From assembly GCF_024385525.1 (NCBI RefSeq), contig NZ_JANFLU010000011.1, positions 496,001-560,000 on the forward strand: DNA of 64,000 nucleotides, read 5' to 3'. The stretch is from Arthrobacter sp. zg-Y238 (lineage in GTDB: Bacteria; Actinomycetota; Actinomycetes; Actinomycetales; Micrococcaceae). Below are positions 52,894-60,555 of this stretch, piece by piece. Position 1 is the first letter of the stretch, and every line of letters begins with the position of its first letter. Both the position numbers and the translations under genes were made by a program. The notes under the pieces are model-generated. The model was not told the DNA's origin. It did not search any database and saw only the letters and a list, made by a program, of their open reading frames with translations.

Positions 52894-53468
52894 CGGTAGC
52901 GGCGCTCCCAGGCGAGCAGCTCATCCACGGCCGGGGTGAGCTCGCGGACCATCTGCTGGTAGACGGCGTCGCTGCGGCGGTAGGGGTCCACTACGTCATC
53001 TTCTTCCGGTCCCGCCGGGTGCGCGCTGCGCAGCCGCAGCGCCCGGGACATGGCGGCCTGCCAGCGCTCGGCGGCGGGGGCGTCGGGATCGGCGTCCACC
53101 AGGGGGAGCAGGCGGGCCAGCTCGCGCAGCGTGAAGGTGCGCCGCAGCAATCCCGGCGCCAGTTCCACCACCTTGCTCCGGTGCCCCCGGGTCAGGGCCA
53201 GCACCAGGTCCTGCCCCTGGAGGATCTCCGCAGTGAGCTGCCGTGAGGTGAACCCTGAGGAGTCGCCGCCGAAGATATTCACGAACCCGGCCACGTGCGG
53301 CTCGATGCCCGAGCCCACCAGTGCGCCGGTGCCGGCACTGGTGATTTCGAATTCGCCGGGGGCCAGGCTGTCCAGGCCGGCCTGGAGCAGACGCTCGGCC
53401 ATGGGGGAGCGGCAGATATTGCCGGTGCAGACGGTCAGGATGCGGAACGGGGCAGTGGTGGTTCTCAT
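52890..53468 (-). CDS. Low-molecular-weight protein tyrosine phosphatase (Wzb-like)
   Basis: 192 aa from ATG 53468 after GAGG; the frame extends upstream but the P-loop would then be far from the N-terminus. The P-loop CTGNICRS at residues 14-21 has the catalytic Cys14 and Arg20. The general-acid Asp is in VVDPYRRSD near residue 159. Family members remove phosphate from BY-kinases of the Wzc type. The candidate substrate at 38120-39595 lies 13 kb away, so this link is inferred. Translationally coupled to the VanZ gene. Confidence 0.92.
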   Translation of the reverse strand: MRTTTAPFRILTVCTGNICRSPMAERLLQAGLDSLAPGEFEITSAGTGALVGSGIEPHVAGFVNIFGGDSSGFTSRQLTAEILQGQDLVLALTRGHRSKVVELAPGLLRRTFTLRELARLLPLVDADPDAPAAERWQAAMSRALRLRSAHPAGPEEDDVVDPYRRSDAVYQQMVRELTPAVDELLAWERRYR

Positions 53469-53680
53469 GTCCTCAAGCTTCGAATAGGGCTGGTTTCCGG
53501 GCCGGAGCCGGCCGGATGCGCTGGTTTTGAGGTTACCTTGTGTGGCGCTTGAGCTTTGCCGGAATGTTTCACGAACCCTGTGTTTGGGTGGCGTTGTTTC
53601 TTGAGGAGCGGGCGGCAAAGTAATACCCAGCGGCAAGGAAAACCTTCCAAAGCCAAACGGGTTACACGGAACAAGGGGAC
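53469..53680. promoter_or_regulatory. Promoter region of the SipW/TasA-like operon
   Basis: 212 bp separate the divergent phosphatase gene and the first SipW-type gene, so both promoters should lie here. The ribosome site AAGGGGAC is directly before the start at 53681. No clear operator dyad was found. Confidence 0.4.
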
Positions 53681-54229
53681 ATGATGAACAAGATGGCTAA
53701 AGGCGCACTGGCAATCGGTATCGGCTCGGCACTGCTGCTCGGCGGCGGCGGAACCCTGGCCGTCTGGAACGACACGGAGACCTCCGCTTCGGGCACCATC
53801 ACCGCTGGTGACCTCAACCTGGCTAACACCACCGACGGTGCCGGGAAGTGGACAAATGCCAAGAACGAAGAGGTGAACATCAACACCTACAAGGTCGTAC
53901 CCGGTGATGTGCTGACCTACACGCAGAAGATGCAGATGACGCTTGCCGGCGAGACGATGCAGGCAAAGCTGACCATGACCGGCGGCAACATCATCAAGAG
54001 CACTTTTGGCAGTGAAGTGGACGTGGTTCCGCCTACCATCACGAAGGCGGATAACACGGAAATCAAGGCCGATACCGTCCTCACGAAGGACGACTCGGGA
54101 GTAGTCACCGCAAAGGCGACGTTCATCTTCAAGAATGTAGCGAACAGCAACGCAGCAAAGAATGCCAGTGCGTCTTTCGACGCCGTGCAGTTCAGGCTTG
54201 ACCAGATGGCTCCGGGCACCACCAAGTAA
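53681..54229 (+). CDS. SipW-dependent exported protein, TasA/CalY-like fibre subunit
   Basis: 182 aa. The N-terminal hydrophobic segment ends in LAVWNDTETSASGTITAG, the alternative signal type processed by SipW peptidases (small residue, then aromatic W/Y/F, D, and a SGTxxAGxL stretch). The mature part of about 150 residues is rich in Thr, Val, Ala and Lys and predicted beta-rich, as TasA/CalY proteins, which form matrix fibres in Bacillus. It is the first gene of the module, followed by a strong hairpin, a pattern that fits the most abundant subunit. The fibre role is inferred. Confidence 0.82.
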   Translation: MMNKMAKGALAIGIGSALLLGGGGTLAVWNDTETSASGTITAGDLNLANTTDGAGKWTNAKNEEVNINTYKVVPGDVLTYTQKMQMTLAGETMQAKLTMTGGNIIKSTFGSEVDVVPPTITKADNTEIKADTVLTKDDSGVVTAKATFIFKNVANSNAAKNASASFDAVQFRLDQMAPGTTK

Positions 54230-54260
54230 CGCCGGCTAACGCCACCTTGTTCCAATCCCT

Positions 54261-54294
54261 GGCTGTGCGCGGTGCACACGCTCCGCGCACAGCC
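54261..54294 (+). terminator. Strong hairpin between first and second SipW-type genes
   Basis: GGCTGTGCGCGG (54261-54272) and CCGCGCACAGCC (54283-54294) form a perfect 12-bp stem around a 10-nt loop, followed by TGTTCCCCCC rather than a T-run. It may be a partial terminator or an RNA-processing and stability element that raises expression of the first gene over the rest. Confidence 0.6.
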
Positions 54295-54316
54295 TGTTCC
54301 CCCCTGAAAGCGGATC

Positions 54317-54883
54317 ATGAAGAGCACAGTGAAAGCGGCAGGTCTGATCCTCTCCGCCGTCGTGCTTGGTCTGATGACGGTCCAGGGAACCTACGCATTA
54401 TGGAATGCGACGGCAACGTCCACTCCCGGCACCGTCCAGGCCGCAGATTTCAAAATCCTGGTCAACGGCACGGAAATGACTACAGGCCCTACGGAGATCA
54501 AATTCCCCCAGGTCCTCGTCAAGGGCAAAAGCGCGTACGCCCAGATAACCGTTCAGAACGCTGTCAACGTCACTCAGGAATCACCCTTGGCGCTCAAACT
54601 GGATGCCTTGGTCTACGCACCGGTTGATAATTTCGGCGGGAACCTTACCGCGAAAACCGCCGTTCTACAGCCTGGCCACACGTGTGAATCGATGCCGGCA
54701 AATTCATATGCCGCCGTTTCAGCACCCGCAGCAGCTCACTCAGTGACTCTTCCTCGGCAGGCGGCACAGACAATCTGCGTCCAGGCAAGCTTGACCGCAA
54801 ATACCCCCGCTGCCCTGATGGGCAAAGAAATCAAGATCAATACAAACCTCACTGTGGCGCAGGTTGCGCCAGCCGCGAAGTAG
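54317..54883 (+). CDS. SipW-dependent exported protein, second subunit
   Basis: 188 aa. The N-terminal signal ends GTYALWNATATSTPGTVQAA, the same type as the first gene, and the mature domain is again beta-rich with VKGKSAYAQITVQNAVN. Cysteines at about residues 119 and 155 could form a disulfide. Start ATG 54317; the upstream gap holds the hairpin. It may be a minor or terminal fibre subunit, or an assembly factor such as TapA. The family is recognised from the signal pattern; function is inferred. Confidence 0.78.
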   Translation: MKSTVKAAGLILSAVVLGLMTVQGTYALWNATATSTPGTVQAADFKILVNGTEMTTGPTEIKFPQVLVKGKSAYAQITVQNAVNVTQESPLALKLDALVYAPVDNFGGNLTAKTAVLQPGHTCESMPANSYAAVSAPAAAHSVTLPRQAAQTICVQASLTANTPAALMGKEIKINTNLTVAQVAPAAK

Positions 54884-54898
54884 TGGATAGGACAAACC

Positions 54899-55657
54899 AT
54901 GAGTGGTCGCAGGAAAGCAGAAGCCCCCGCCAGCCCCCTGGGCTTTCTTGGTGCCGGGCTGAGCTACGTTGCCCTCTGCCTCGCCGCTTTGGCCGCCCTC
55001 GTTTTGGTGGCGGTACCGCTGCTTACCGGATCGCAGACCTACAGCGTCCTGACCAGCTCCATGGCTCCTAAGTACGCTCCGGGCACCTTCCTGGTGGTCA
55101 AGCCTGTCCCCTTCGAAGAACTCCGGGTGGGAGACGTCATCACCTACCAGATCGAGTCCGGCAGCCCCGCCGTCATCACTCACCGCATTACGGCGATCAG
55201 CCCCTCCCAGTCCGGCGAAATCACCTTTATCACCAAGGGAGACAACAACGACGTCGAGGACGACCTGCCCGTCCGCGAGGTGCAGGTCCGCGGCAAGCTC
55301 TTCTACGCCGTGCCGTACGTGGGCTTCGTGGCCAACGCCCTGGGTAACTCCGACCGCGGTGCAGCTCTCCAGTGGGGCGCCGTTGCCCTGATGGGGTACG
55401 GAGTCATCTCCCTGGTCCGCGGCTCACTTGCCAAGCGGCGCGAGAACGGTTCCCAGGACGATTCCCAAGACCCGTCCCGGAACGGCGACGGCCCGGGCGA
55501 AGGCGGCTACGGGGATGACGCCGAGTCCACGGACGACGACCAGCCCGAGTACGCCGACCCGCTGGAGTACGACGATCCCATCCTCACCGACTGCGACTGT
55601 GACACTCCCGCAAGGCACCGCCACTCGATGAGTTACCGAACGCCCGCAGGCGTTTGA
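54899..55657 (+). CDS. sipW: SipW-like signal peptidase I (ER/archaeal type)
   Basis: 252 aa. One membrane helix (about 22-43) precedes the catalytic domain with Ser54 in VLTSSMAPKYAPG and His95 in AVITHRITAI. The His in place of the usual bacterial Lys identifies the ER/archaeal S26B type to which SipW belongs; TKGDNNDVED carries the acidic residue. A second membrane helix near residues 165-180 and an unusual acidic tail of about 65 residues follow. It should process the three SipW-type signals in this operon. Start ATG 54899 is 16 bp after the previous stop, behind GGATAGGAC. Confidence 0.9.
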   Translation: MSGRRKAEAPASPLGFLGAGLSYVALCLAALAALVLVAVPLLTGSQTYSVLTSSMAPKYAPGTFLVVKPVPFEELRVGDVITYQIESGSPAVITHRITAISPSQSGEITFITKGDNNDVEDDLPVREVQVRGKLFYAVPYVGFVANALGNSDRGAALQWGAVALMGYGVISLVRGSLAKRRENGSQDDSQDPSRNGDGPGEGGYGDDAESTDDDQPEYADPLEYDDPILTDCDCDTPARHRHSMSYRTPAGV

Positions 55658-56625
55658 TGAAAAAACCAACCAAGGGGGCCCGGCAGCTGCTGGGAGCGTC
55701 CGCCGTGCTCACGCTGGCCGGCACCGTATCCCTCGCTGGTGCCCCGAGCGCCGGGGCAGCTGATAATTACCTTGAATTCAGCGCGGACGGCAACCGTTAC
55801 AGTCCCACCATGCAAGGGCCGCTGTTCGACGAATCCGTGACCTACATTCCCGGAACCGGGCAGGCCGCTACGGTCTGGATCCGGAACAACAGCGCCGATC
55901 CGGCCCGGTTGAGTACCGCTGCCGTCATGGTGCGATCTGATCCCGAGCTGACCGGGTACCTCGGCCTGGCCGCCGGACCGAATTCATCTCTTTCCGGACG
56001 GGTGGCGCTCGGAAGCCCCGGTAGCTGCCTGGACGTACCCGCCACCTGGAACCTGGGCGCAGGGGAAGAGGTTGCGCTGACCTTCGCCGTCGACATGTCC
56101 CTTGACGCCCCCAACTCCACGCGAAACCGGGAGGCGGAATTCGACCTGCTCTTCTACCTCGAGTCGACGGAGGCCGAACTAGCGGCACGGCCGGCGTGCG
56201 ACGTTCTCAACGGCGGAACGGATGGCGACATGCCTGGCAACGGCGGACCCGAAGAGAACGGAACCGCGAACGGCGGATCCGGCATAGGCGGAAGCAACGA
56301 ACGTCCCCCGGCAGGCGGCGCCCCCTCGGACGCCGGCGGGGCGGCTCCGGTACCGGGCTCACTGGTTGCCCTGCCCGGCAGCGGCACATCTCCCGGCGGT
56401 CCGCAGGCCGTCCCGGCGGGAGCGGTAACGGACCGTCCTGCCGTCCGGACTCCGAACGGCACGGATTCGCCGGGCCGGACTGCAGAGCCCCAGGTCTTGG
56501 ACGCCCGGGTCCAGAGCACGGTGGAACCGGTGATCCGGTCACTGTCCGGTACGCTCCTGATAGCAATGTCGGTGGCCTTCACGGCGGCCGTGGTTCTTCG
56601 GGTCTGGAGTAGAAGATATGTGTGA
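55657..56625 (+). CDS. Membrane-anchored surface protein of the SipW operon
   Basis: 322 aa. ATG 55657 overlaps the sipW stop (TGATG). A conventional signal peptide with cleavage near SAGAADN is followed by a beta-rich domain of about 140 residues, a Gly/Pro/Asn-rich linker (about 170-275) and a C-terminal helix (about 296-316) ending in WSRRYV. This layout is that of a surface-displayed domain on a flexible stalk anchored in the membrane. It could be the base for the SipW-processed fibre. No sortase motif is present. Confidence 0.75.
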   Translation: MKKPTKGARQLLGASAVLTLAGTVSLAGAPSAGAADNYLEFSADGNRYSPTMQGPLFDESVTYIPGTGQAATVWIRNNSADPARLSTAAVMVRSDPELTGYLGLAAGPNSSLSGRVALGSPGSCLDVPATWNLGAGEEVALTFAVDMSLDAPNSTRNREAEFDLLFYLESTEAELAARPACDVLNGGTDGDMPGNGGPEENGTANGGSGIGGSNERPPAGGAPSDAGGAAPVPGSLVALPGSGTSPGGPQAVPAGAVTDRPAVRTPNGTDSPGRTAEPQVLDARVQSTVEPVIRSLSGTLLIAMSVAFTAAVVLRVWSRRYV

Positions 56626-57217
56626 CAAGCAGTTGGGGGCTGCTCCTGAGGCGGGAACTGAGCCGGTGAAGGGTTCCGGTTGGTTTGCTCGTCTGCGCGC
56701 CCAGCCGGGCTTCCGCGCGGCAGCGGTGGCCTTCGTTCTGACCGTGATCCTGGGCGTCGGCGGGCCGGCGGCGTATGCCTACTGGACCCAGTCGACCGCG
56801 GTGACCGTTACCGGGACAACTGCACCTCCAGTGACTCCTGTTCCTAAGGGCGTCAAATGCCAGCCCTCTCCGGTCCGGATCACCTGGCCGGCTGCCGCAG
56901 GCGCCGATCCGGAGGTCCGCTACATCGTGTCGCTTAACGCGGAGGCCGTGGGCCTTTCTGCTGTTTACGCCCTACCCGCGGGCACCACGACCATTGATCC
57001 CTGGACGGTGTACGCCGCGCACACCGGCGGTGCGGCTCCCCGTTCGATGAGTACAACAATCAAGGTGACGGCCACCGTACGCTCGGCCATTGTTCAGCCG
57101 TACGTTTCCGCCTCGATGGTCAAAGTTGCGGACACCGATTTACGGTATGTATCAGCTCCGAGCGAGACCGTGAAAATGAATGTTGCGGTGTCGACGCTGA
57201 GCCTCACCTGCGGCTAG
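56618..57217 (+). CDS. Third SipW-type exported protein
   Basis: 199 aa. ATG 56618 lies within the last codons of the previous gene (8-bp overlap). A cytoplasmic N-terminus of about 33 residues precedes a hydrophobic stretch ending GPAAYAYWTQSTAVTV, the SipW-type signal pattern with AYW. The mature domain has Fn3-like alternation, with VRITWPAAAGADPEVRYIV. Two cysteines near residues 76 and 198 could pair. It ends the operon and converges on nhaA with a 4-bp gap. Confidence 0.75.
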   Translation: MCDKQLGAAPEAGTEPVKGSGWFARLRAQPGFRAAAVAFVLTVILGVGGPAAYAYWTQSTAVTVTGTTAPPVTPVPKGVKCQPSPVRITWPAAAGADPEVRYIVSLNAEAVGLSAVYALPAGTTTIDPWTVYAAHTGGAAPRSMSTTIKVTATVRSAIVQPYVSASMVKVADTDLRYVSAPSETVKMNVAVSTLSLTCG

Positions 57218-57221
57218 GCCC

Positions 57222-58589
57222 CTAACGCCCCTCCCCGTCCTGATAGACATCGGGAATGCCGTCCTGGTCATCGTCGCGCCGGTCCTCCGCCTCGATCAGG
57301 CGGTAGCGCCGGTTCCGAGCCGTCAGCAGGGCTGAAGCCAGCAGGGCCGACAACACCGAGGCCACGAGGATGCCGACCTTCGCGTCGTCGTTGTGCAGCG
57401 AACCGACCTCGAAGCTCAGGTCATTGACCAGCAGGGAAACGGTGAAGCCGATCCCGCCCAGAATGCCGATTCCTGCCAGATCAATCCAGCGCACATCCGC
57501 GTCAAGCTTTGCGCGCGTGCCTGTGGTCACGGCCCAGGTGGTGAACAGGATGCCGATGGGCTTACCGACAACGAGGCCCAGGATGATTCCGATCGCCACC
57601 GGGTCCGTAACCGCAGCACCCATGCCGCTCCAGCCGCCCAGGGCCACGCCGGCGGAAAAGAAGGCGAAGATCGGAACGGCAAAGCCCGTGGAGACAGGCC
57701 GGAAACGGTGCTCAAAGATCTCAGAGAGGCCGGGGGCCTCCGGGTTGGCGGGCAGTTTCTGCCGGTCCGGACCGCGGCGCAGCACCGGAACCGCAAAGCC
57801 CAGCAGCACCCCCGCCACGGTGGCGTGGACGCCGGAGGCATGCATCAGCGCCCAAACGGCGATACCAAGGGGCAGCAGGATCACCCAGGCGGCCCAGGCG
57901 CGGGTGCCGAAGAAGCGCGGGACACGCTGGACCAGCAACGTGAACGCGGCCAGCGGCAGCAGCATCCACAGCAGGTAGCCCGGGTGCACGTCTTCGGAGT
58001 AGAAGAAGGCAATGATGGCGATGGCGATGAGGTCATCCACCACAGCGAGGGTCAGCAGGAAGATGCGCAGCGCGCTGGGCAGGTGCGAACTGATGACCGC
58101 CAGGACGGCCAGGGCGAAGGCAATATCGGTGGCGGTGGGGATGGCCCAGCCGCGCAGGCCGTCCGAACCGGCAATAAGGTTGACGGCTACGTAGACAAGG
58201 GCGGGGACAATGACACCGCCCACCGCGGCCGCGATGGGTACGATCGCCTGCTTCAGGTCCCTCAGGTCACCGGCAATGAATTCCTTCTTCAGCTCCAGGC
58301 CGACCAGGAAGAAGAAGATGGCCAGCAGCCCGTCGGCCGCCCAGGCGCCGATGCTCAGCTTGAGGTGCCACGGCTCGTAACCGAATTCAAAGTCGCGCAC
58401 GGCGAAGTAAGTGTCTGCAGCCGGAGAGTTCGCCCAAATAAGGGCAGCCACCGTAGCGATCAGCAGCAGAATGCCGCCCACGGTTTCCTTGCGGAGAATC
58501 TCGCTGATGCGAAGCGTTTCGCCGTAGCTGCCCCTGCTCAGAACAGTGCGTGCGCCGCTGGGCTTGGGGGAGGAGGGATCAGAGGCCAT
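57222..58589 (-). CDS. nhaA: Na+/H+ antiporter NhaA
   Basis: 455-aa polytopic membrane protein exchanging internal Na+ for external H+. NhaA marks are [18 protein letters not shown], the [13 protein letters not shown] stretch, and [18 protein letters not shown] with the two adjacent Asp residues that bind the ions. The N- and C-terminal tails are longer than in E. coli, with an acidic Asp-rich C-terminus ending [16 protein letters not shown]. Start ATG 58589 follows AGGA. It is not connected with the surface genes by strand. Confidence 0.96.
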   Translation of the reverse strand: MASDPSSPKPSGARTVLSRGSYGETLRISEILRKETVGGILLLIATVAALIWANSPAADTYFAVRDFEFGYEPWHLKLSIGAWAADGLLAIFFFLVGLELKKEFIAGDLRDLKQAIVPIAAAVGGVIVPALVYVAVNLIAGSDGLRGWAIPTATDIAFALAVLAVISSHLPSALRIFLLTLAVVDDLIAIAIIAFFYSEDVHPGYLLWMLLPLAAFTLLVQRVPRFFGTRAWAAWVILLPLGIAVWALMHASGVHATVAGVLLGFAVPVLRRGPDRQKLPANPEAPGLSEIFEHRFRPVSTGFAVPIFAFFSAGVALGGWSGMGAAVTDPVAIGIILGLVVGKPIGILFTTWAVTTGTRAKLDADVRWIDLAGIGILGGIGFTVSLLVNDLSFEVGSLHNDDAKVGILVASVLSALLASALLTARNRRYRLIEAEDRRDDDQDGIPDVYQDGEGR

Positions 58590-58712
58590 GAAGGATTCCT
58601 ATCAAATTCGGGTACGGCAAAGTTATTGCCGACCAGACTTCCCGGCGCACCGTGTACCAGTCTAACTGCATCAGGCTGGCAGCGTGTGATGCAGGCCGCC
58701 CCGGCAGCAGAA

Positions 58713-58738
58713 CGCCCCGGCAGGAAACTGCCGGGGCG
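58713..58738 (-). terminator. Rho-independent terminator after the SCO4848-type gene
   Basis: Perfect 10-bp G/C-rich stem (58713-58722 with 58729-58738) and a 6-nt loop lie 18 bp past the end of the minus-strand gene. On that strand TTCTG follows, a weak T-run. Termination of the minus-strand operon is likely. Confidence 0.7.
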
Positions 58739-58755
58739 TGCGTCACCAGGGGTGT

Positions 58756-58977
58756 TCAGCCGATCAGGCCGCGGACACCGATAACGAGGGTGGCCAGTCC
58801 GAAGACCATGGCCGTGCTGATCTTCATGAGATTCGTGGTCATGTACCGGGTGGGCGCACCCTTGTCGTCCCGAGCCTCCGGGGACTTCAGGACGTTCCGC
58901 AGATACGGCGGCCAGACGATGAGGGACCAGAGGCCGGCAATCACCAGGACCAGTGCGAGGGGAGTGGAGAGGACCAT
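58756..58977 (-). CDS. Small membrane protein, SCO4848-like
   Basis: 73 aa with two membrane helices (about 7-23 and 52-71) and the conserved FxWPxFLRNVxKS-type stretch, here IVWPPYLRNVLKSPEARDD. It resembles the actinobacterial SCO4848 family of unknown function. It follows the DUF2505 gene by 3 bp and shares its transcript. A hairpin terminator lies just downstream. Confidence 0.75.
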   Translation of the reverse strand: MVLSTPLALVLVIAGLWSLIVWPPYLRNVLKSPEARDDKGAPTRYMTTNLMKISTAMVFGLATLVIGVRGLIG

Positions 58978-58980
58978 GGG

Positions 58981-59484
58981 TTAGCTCTTCCGGCTTTCAA
59001 TCCACTTGCCGGCCTGGCCCGCCTGGATCGTGAGGGCCTTGCCGATCATCGGTTCGGCGGCTTTGGCGATCTTGTCGCCCAGGAACGGAATGCTGGAGGC
59101 CACCTTGCCGTCAACATCGACGCGGGTGCCCTCGGGGGTGCTGACCAGCCGCTGCACGGCGTTGACCTTCAGCGGCACCCCGCCCACGGACAGTTCCACG
59201 GCAGCTTCACGGGATCCGTCGGCAGCCGGTGCGGCCCACTGCTCTTTCTGGGTCACGGTCAGGGTGGCACCCACAAACTTCTTCGCCATGTCCGGCAACC
59301 GGTCTGTGGGCATCGTCCGCACAGCGGTGAGGACAAATGCCCCGGCGGTGTCACCGTCCACGGAAGCGGAAACCAGGGAGCCGCCCACGTGCTCGCTCAT
59401 GCTGCGCAGGAACCCCTCGTCGGCGAACGTGTCCGTCACGGTCCGTACGTCGTAGGGCAGGATAGTTGATGCGTTCAGGGCCAT
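58981..59484 (-). CDS. DUF2505 domain-containing protein
   Basis: 167 aa from ATG 59484 after GGAGG; the longer frame to 59550 lacks a ribosome site. The protein has the DUF2505 pattern: N-terminal LPYDVRTVTDTFADEGFLR and repeated beta strands as in START/SRPBCC folds, which often bind hydrophobic ligands. Function unknown. It is coupled with the small membrane protein downstream, and this pair is commonly near mfd in related genomes, a recollection I cannot check here. Confidence 0.85.
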   Translation of the reverse strand: MALNASTILPYDVRTVTDTFADEGFLRSMSEHVGGSLVSASVDGDTAGAFVLTAVRTMPTDRLPDMAKKFVGATLTVTQKEQWAAPAADGSREAAVELSVGGVPLKVNAVQRLVSTPEGTRVDVDGKVASSIPFLGDKIAKAAEPMIGKALTIQAGQAGKWIESRKS

Positions 59485-59520
59485 AGGTCCTCCGTAAGGT
59501 GAGCGGTATTGCCGGATTCC

Positions 59521-59539
59521 GCGGGCTCGTACAGCCCGC
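59521..59539 (-). terminator. Possible terminator after the lipoprotein gene
   Basis: GCGGGCT and AGCCCGC form a perfect 7-bp stem with a 5-nt loop 73 bp past the lipoprotein gene. A second 6-bp hairpin lies at 59578-59593. Neither is followed by a T-run, so the call is tentative. Confidence 0.35.
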
Positions 59540-59611
59540 CGGCCAGCCAACCCTCATCCTAAACCGCACGCACAGCTGCCCCGAAACCGGGGCCGGGGAG
59601 TCCCGGACGGG

Positions 59612-60277
59612 TCAGGGCACCAGATTGATGCAACCTACCGGGTCTCCCGCCGCCCCGCCCTGCCCCGCATCGAGGATGAGGAGGGACTCGGCGTCGTCGT
59701 CCGCCAGCGTCCACTGAACCGTGGTGCTCGCGGTGGCGTTTCCCGCCGCGTCGGTAGTGAAGTCCAGGGCGAGGCCGCCGGAGCCGCTCTCGTACTCCGC
59801 GCCGGAGTCCGCTGGATCTGCTCCGCAGCCGTCCTCATGCAGCCGGGCGCTGTAGGTGGTGTTGGCAGCGAAGCTCTGCGCCTGGAGCTGCACAGTGGTG
59901 TCCTCCTGGCTTTCCTCCACGCTGACAATGGCGACGGAGTCATCCGGGATCAGGGCAGTGCTGTAGGTGGTCGCGACGGCGTCGTCGCAGTACGGGCCGA
60001 AGGTCCCCTCGATGATCCCGCCCGGCGTCGGGGACGCAGTGAATTTTCCGCAGCGATCGGGGTTGGCAGTGATGCCGGGAACGCCGGCGGCCTGGCAGTT
60101 TTCTCCGCTGGCGTTCGGGGAACCGGTGCCGCAGGGCGAAGGGCTGGAAGACGAAGCTGACGAAGTGGAACCTTCGGGATCGTTGTAGCCGTCGCCGTCG
60201 GGGTTGCCCGCGCAGCCGGTGAAGGCCAGCGCGAAGACCGCGCATCCCGTGGCCAGAAGGGTCGCTTTGCGTGCCAT
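59612..60277 (-). CDS. Putative lipoprotein
   Basis: 221 aa from ATG 60277, preceded by AAGGA; the frame extends to 60607 without a start site. The lipobox is ALAFTGCAG, with lipidated Cys near residue 20, then a Ser-rich linker (SSASSSSPS) and a beta-rich domain of about 150 residues with paired cysteines. It shows no family I can name. It is expected on the outer face of the membrane. It is divergent from mfd with a 278-bp gap. Confidence 0.8.
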   Translation of the reverse strand: MARKATLLATGCAVFALAFTGCAGNPDGDGYNDPEGSTSSASSSSPSPCGTGSPNASGENCQAAGVPGITANPDRCGKFTASPTPGGIIEGTFGPYCDDAVATTYSTALIPDDSVAIVSVEESQEDTTVQLQAQSFAANTTYSARLHEDGCGADPADSGAEYESGSGGLALDFTTDAAGNATASTTVQWTLADDDAESLLILDAGQGGAAGDPVGCINLVP

Positions 60278-60555
60278 GGGGCAATCCTTACGTTGTCGAA
60301 AGGCGAATCCGGCGAATGGGAGACAGCCGTCTTCGGGTGGCCCGTGCTTTTCCAGCGTGGCAGGCGCCCCGGGGAAAATCCAGATCCAGCGGCGCTGCAG
60401 GCGGGTGTAACGGCTTCCCGGCTTTCGTGCGTTTTCCGCTCTCAGCGCGAGCGCCGGACCGCTGTCCCGGCAGCAGGTAATGTGGAAGAAAACCCCGGGG
60501 TTCCGTTTGTGGACTTCGGGTATTTGCGTTGCCATCATGAAGGAGAAAACACCCC

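Noticed and set aside
53561-53585. ECF-like promoter GGAAT-N16-GTTT before the SipW operon
   Set aside because: The match is short and the spacing is not that of a known actinobacterial factor, so it is likely to occur by chance.
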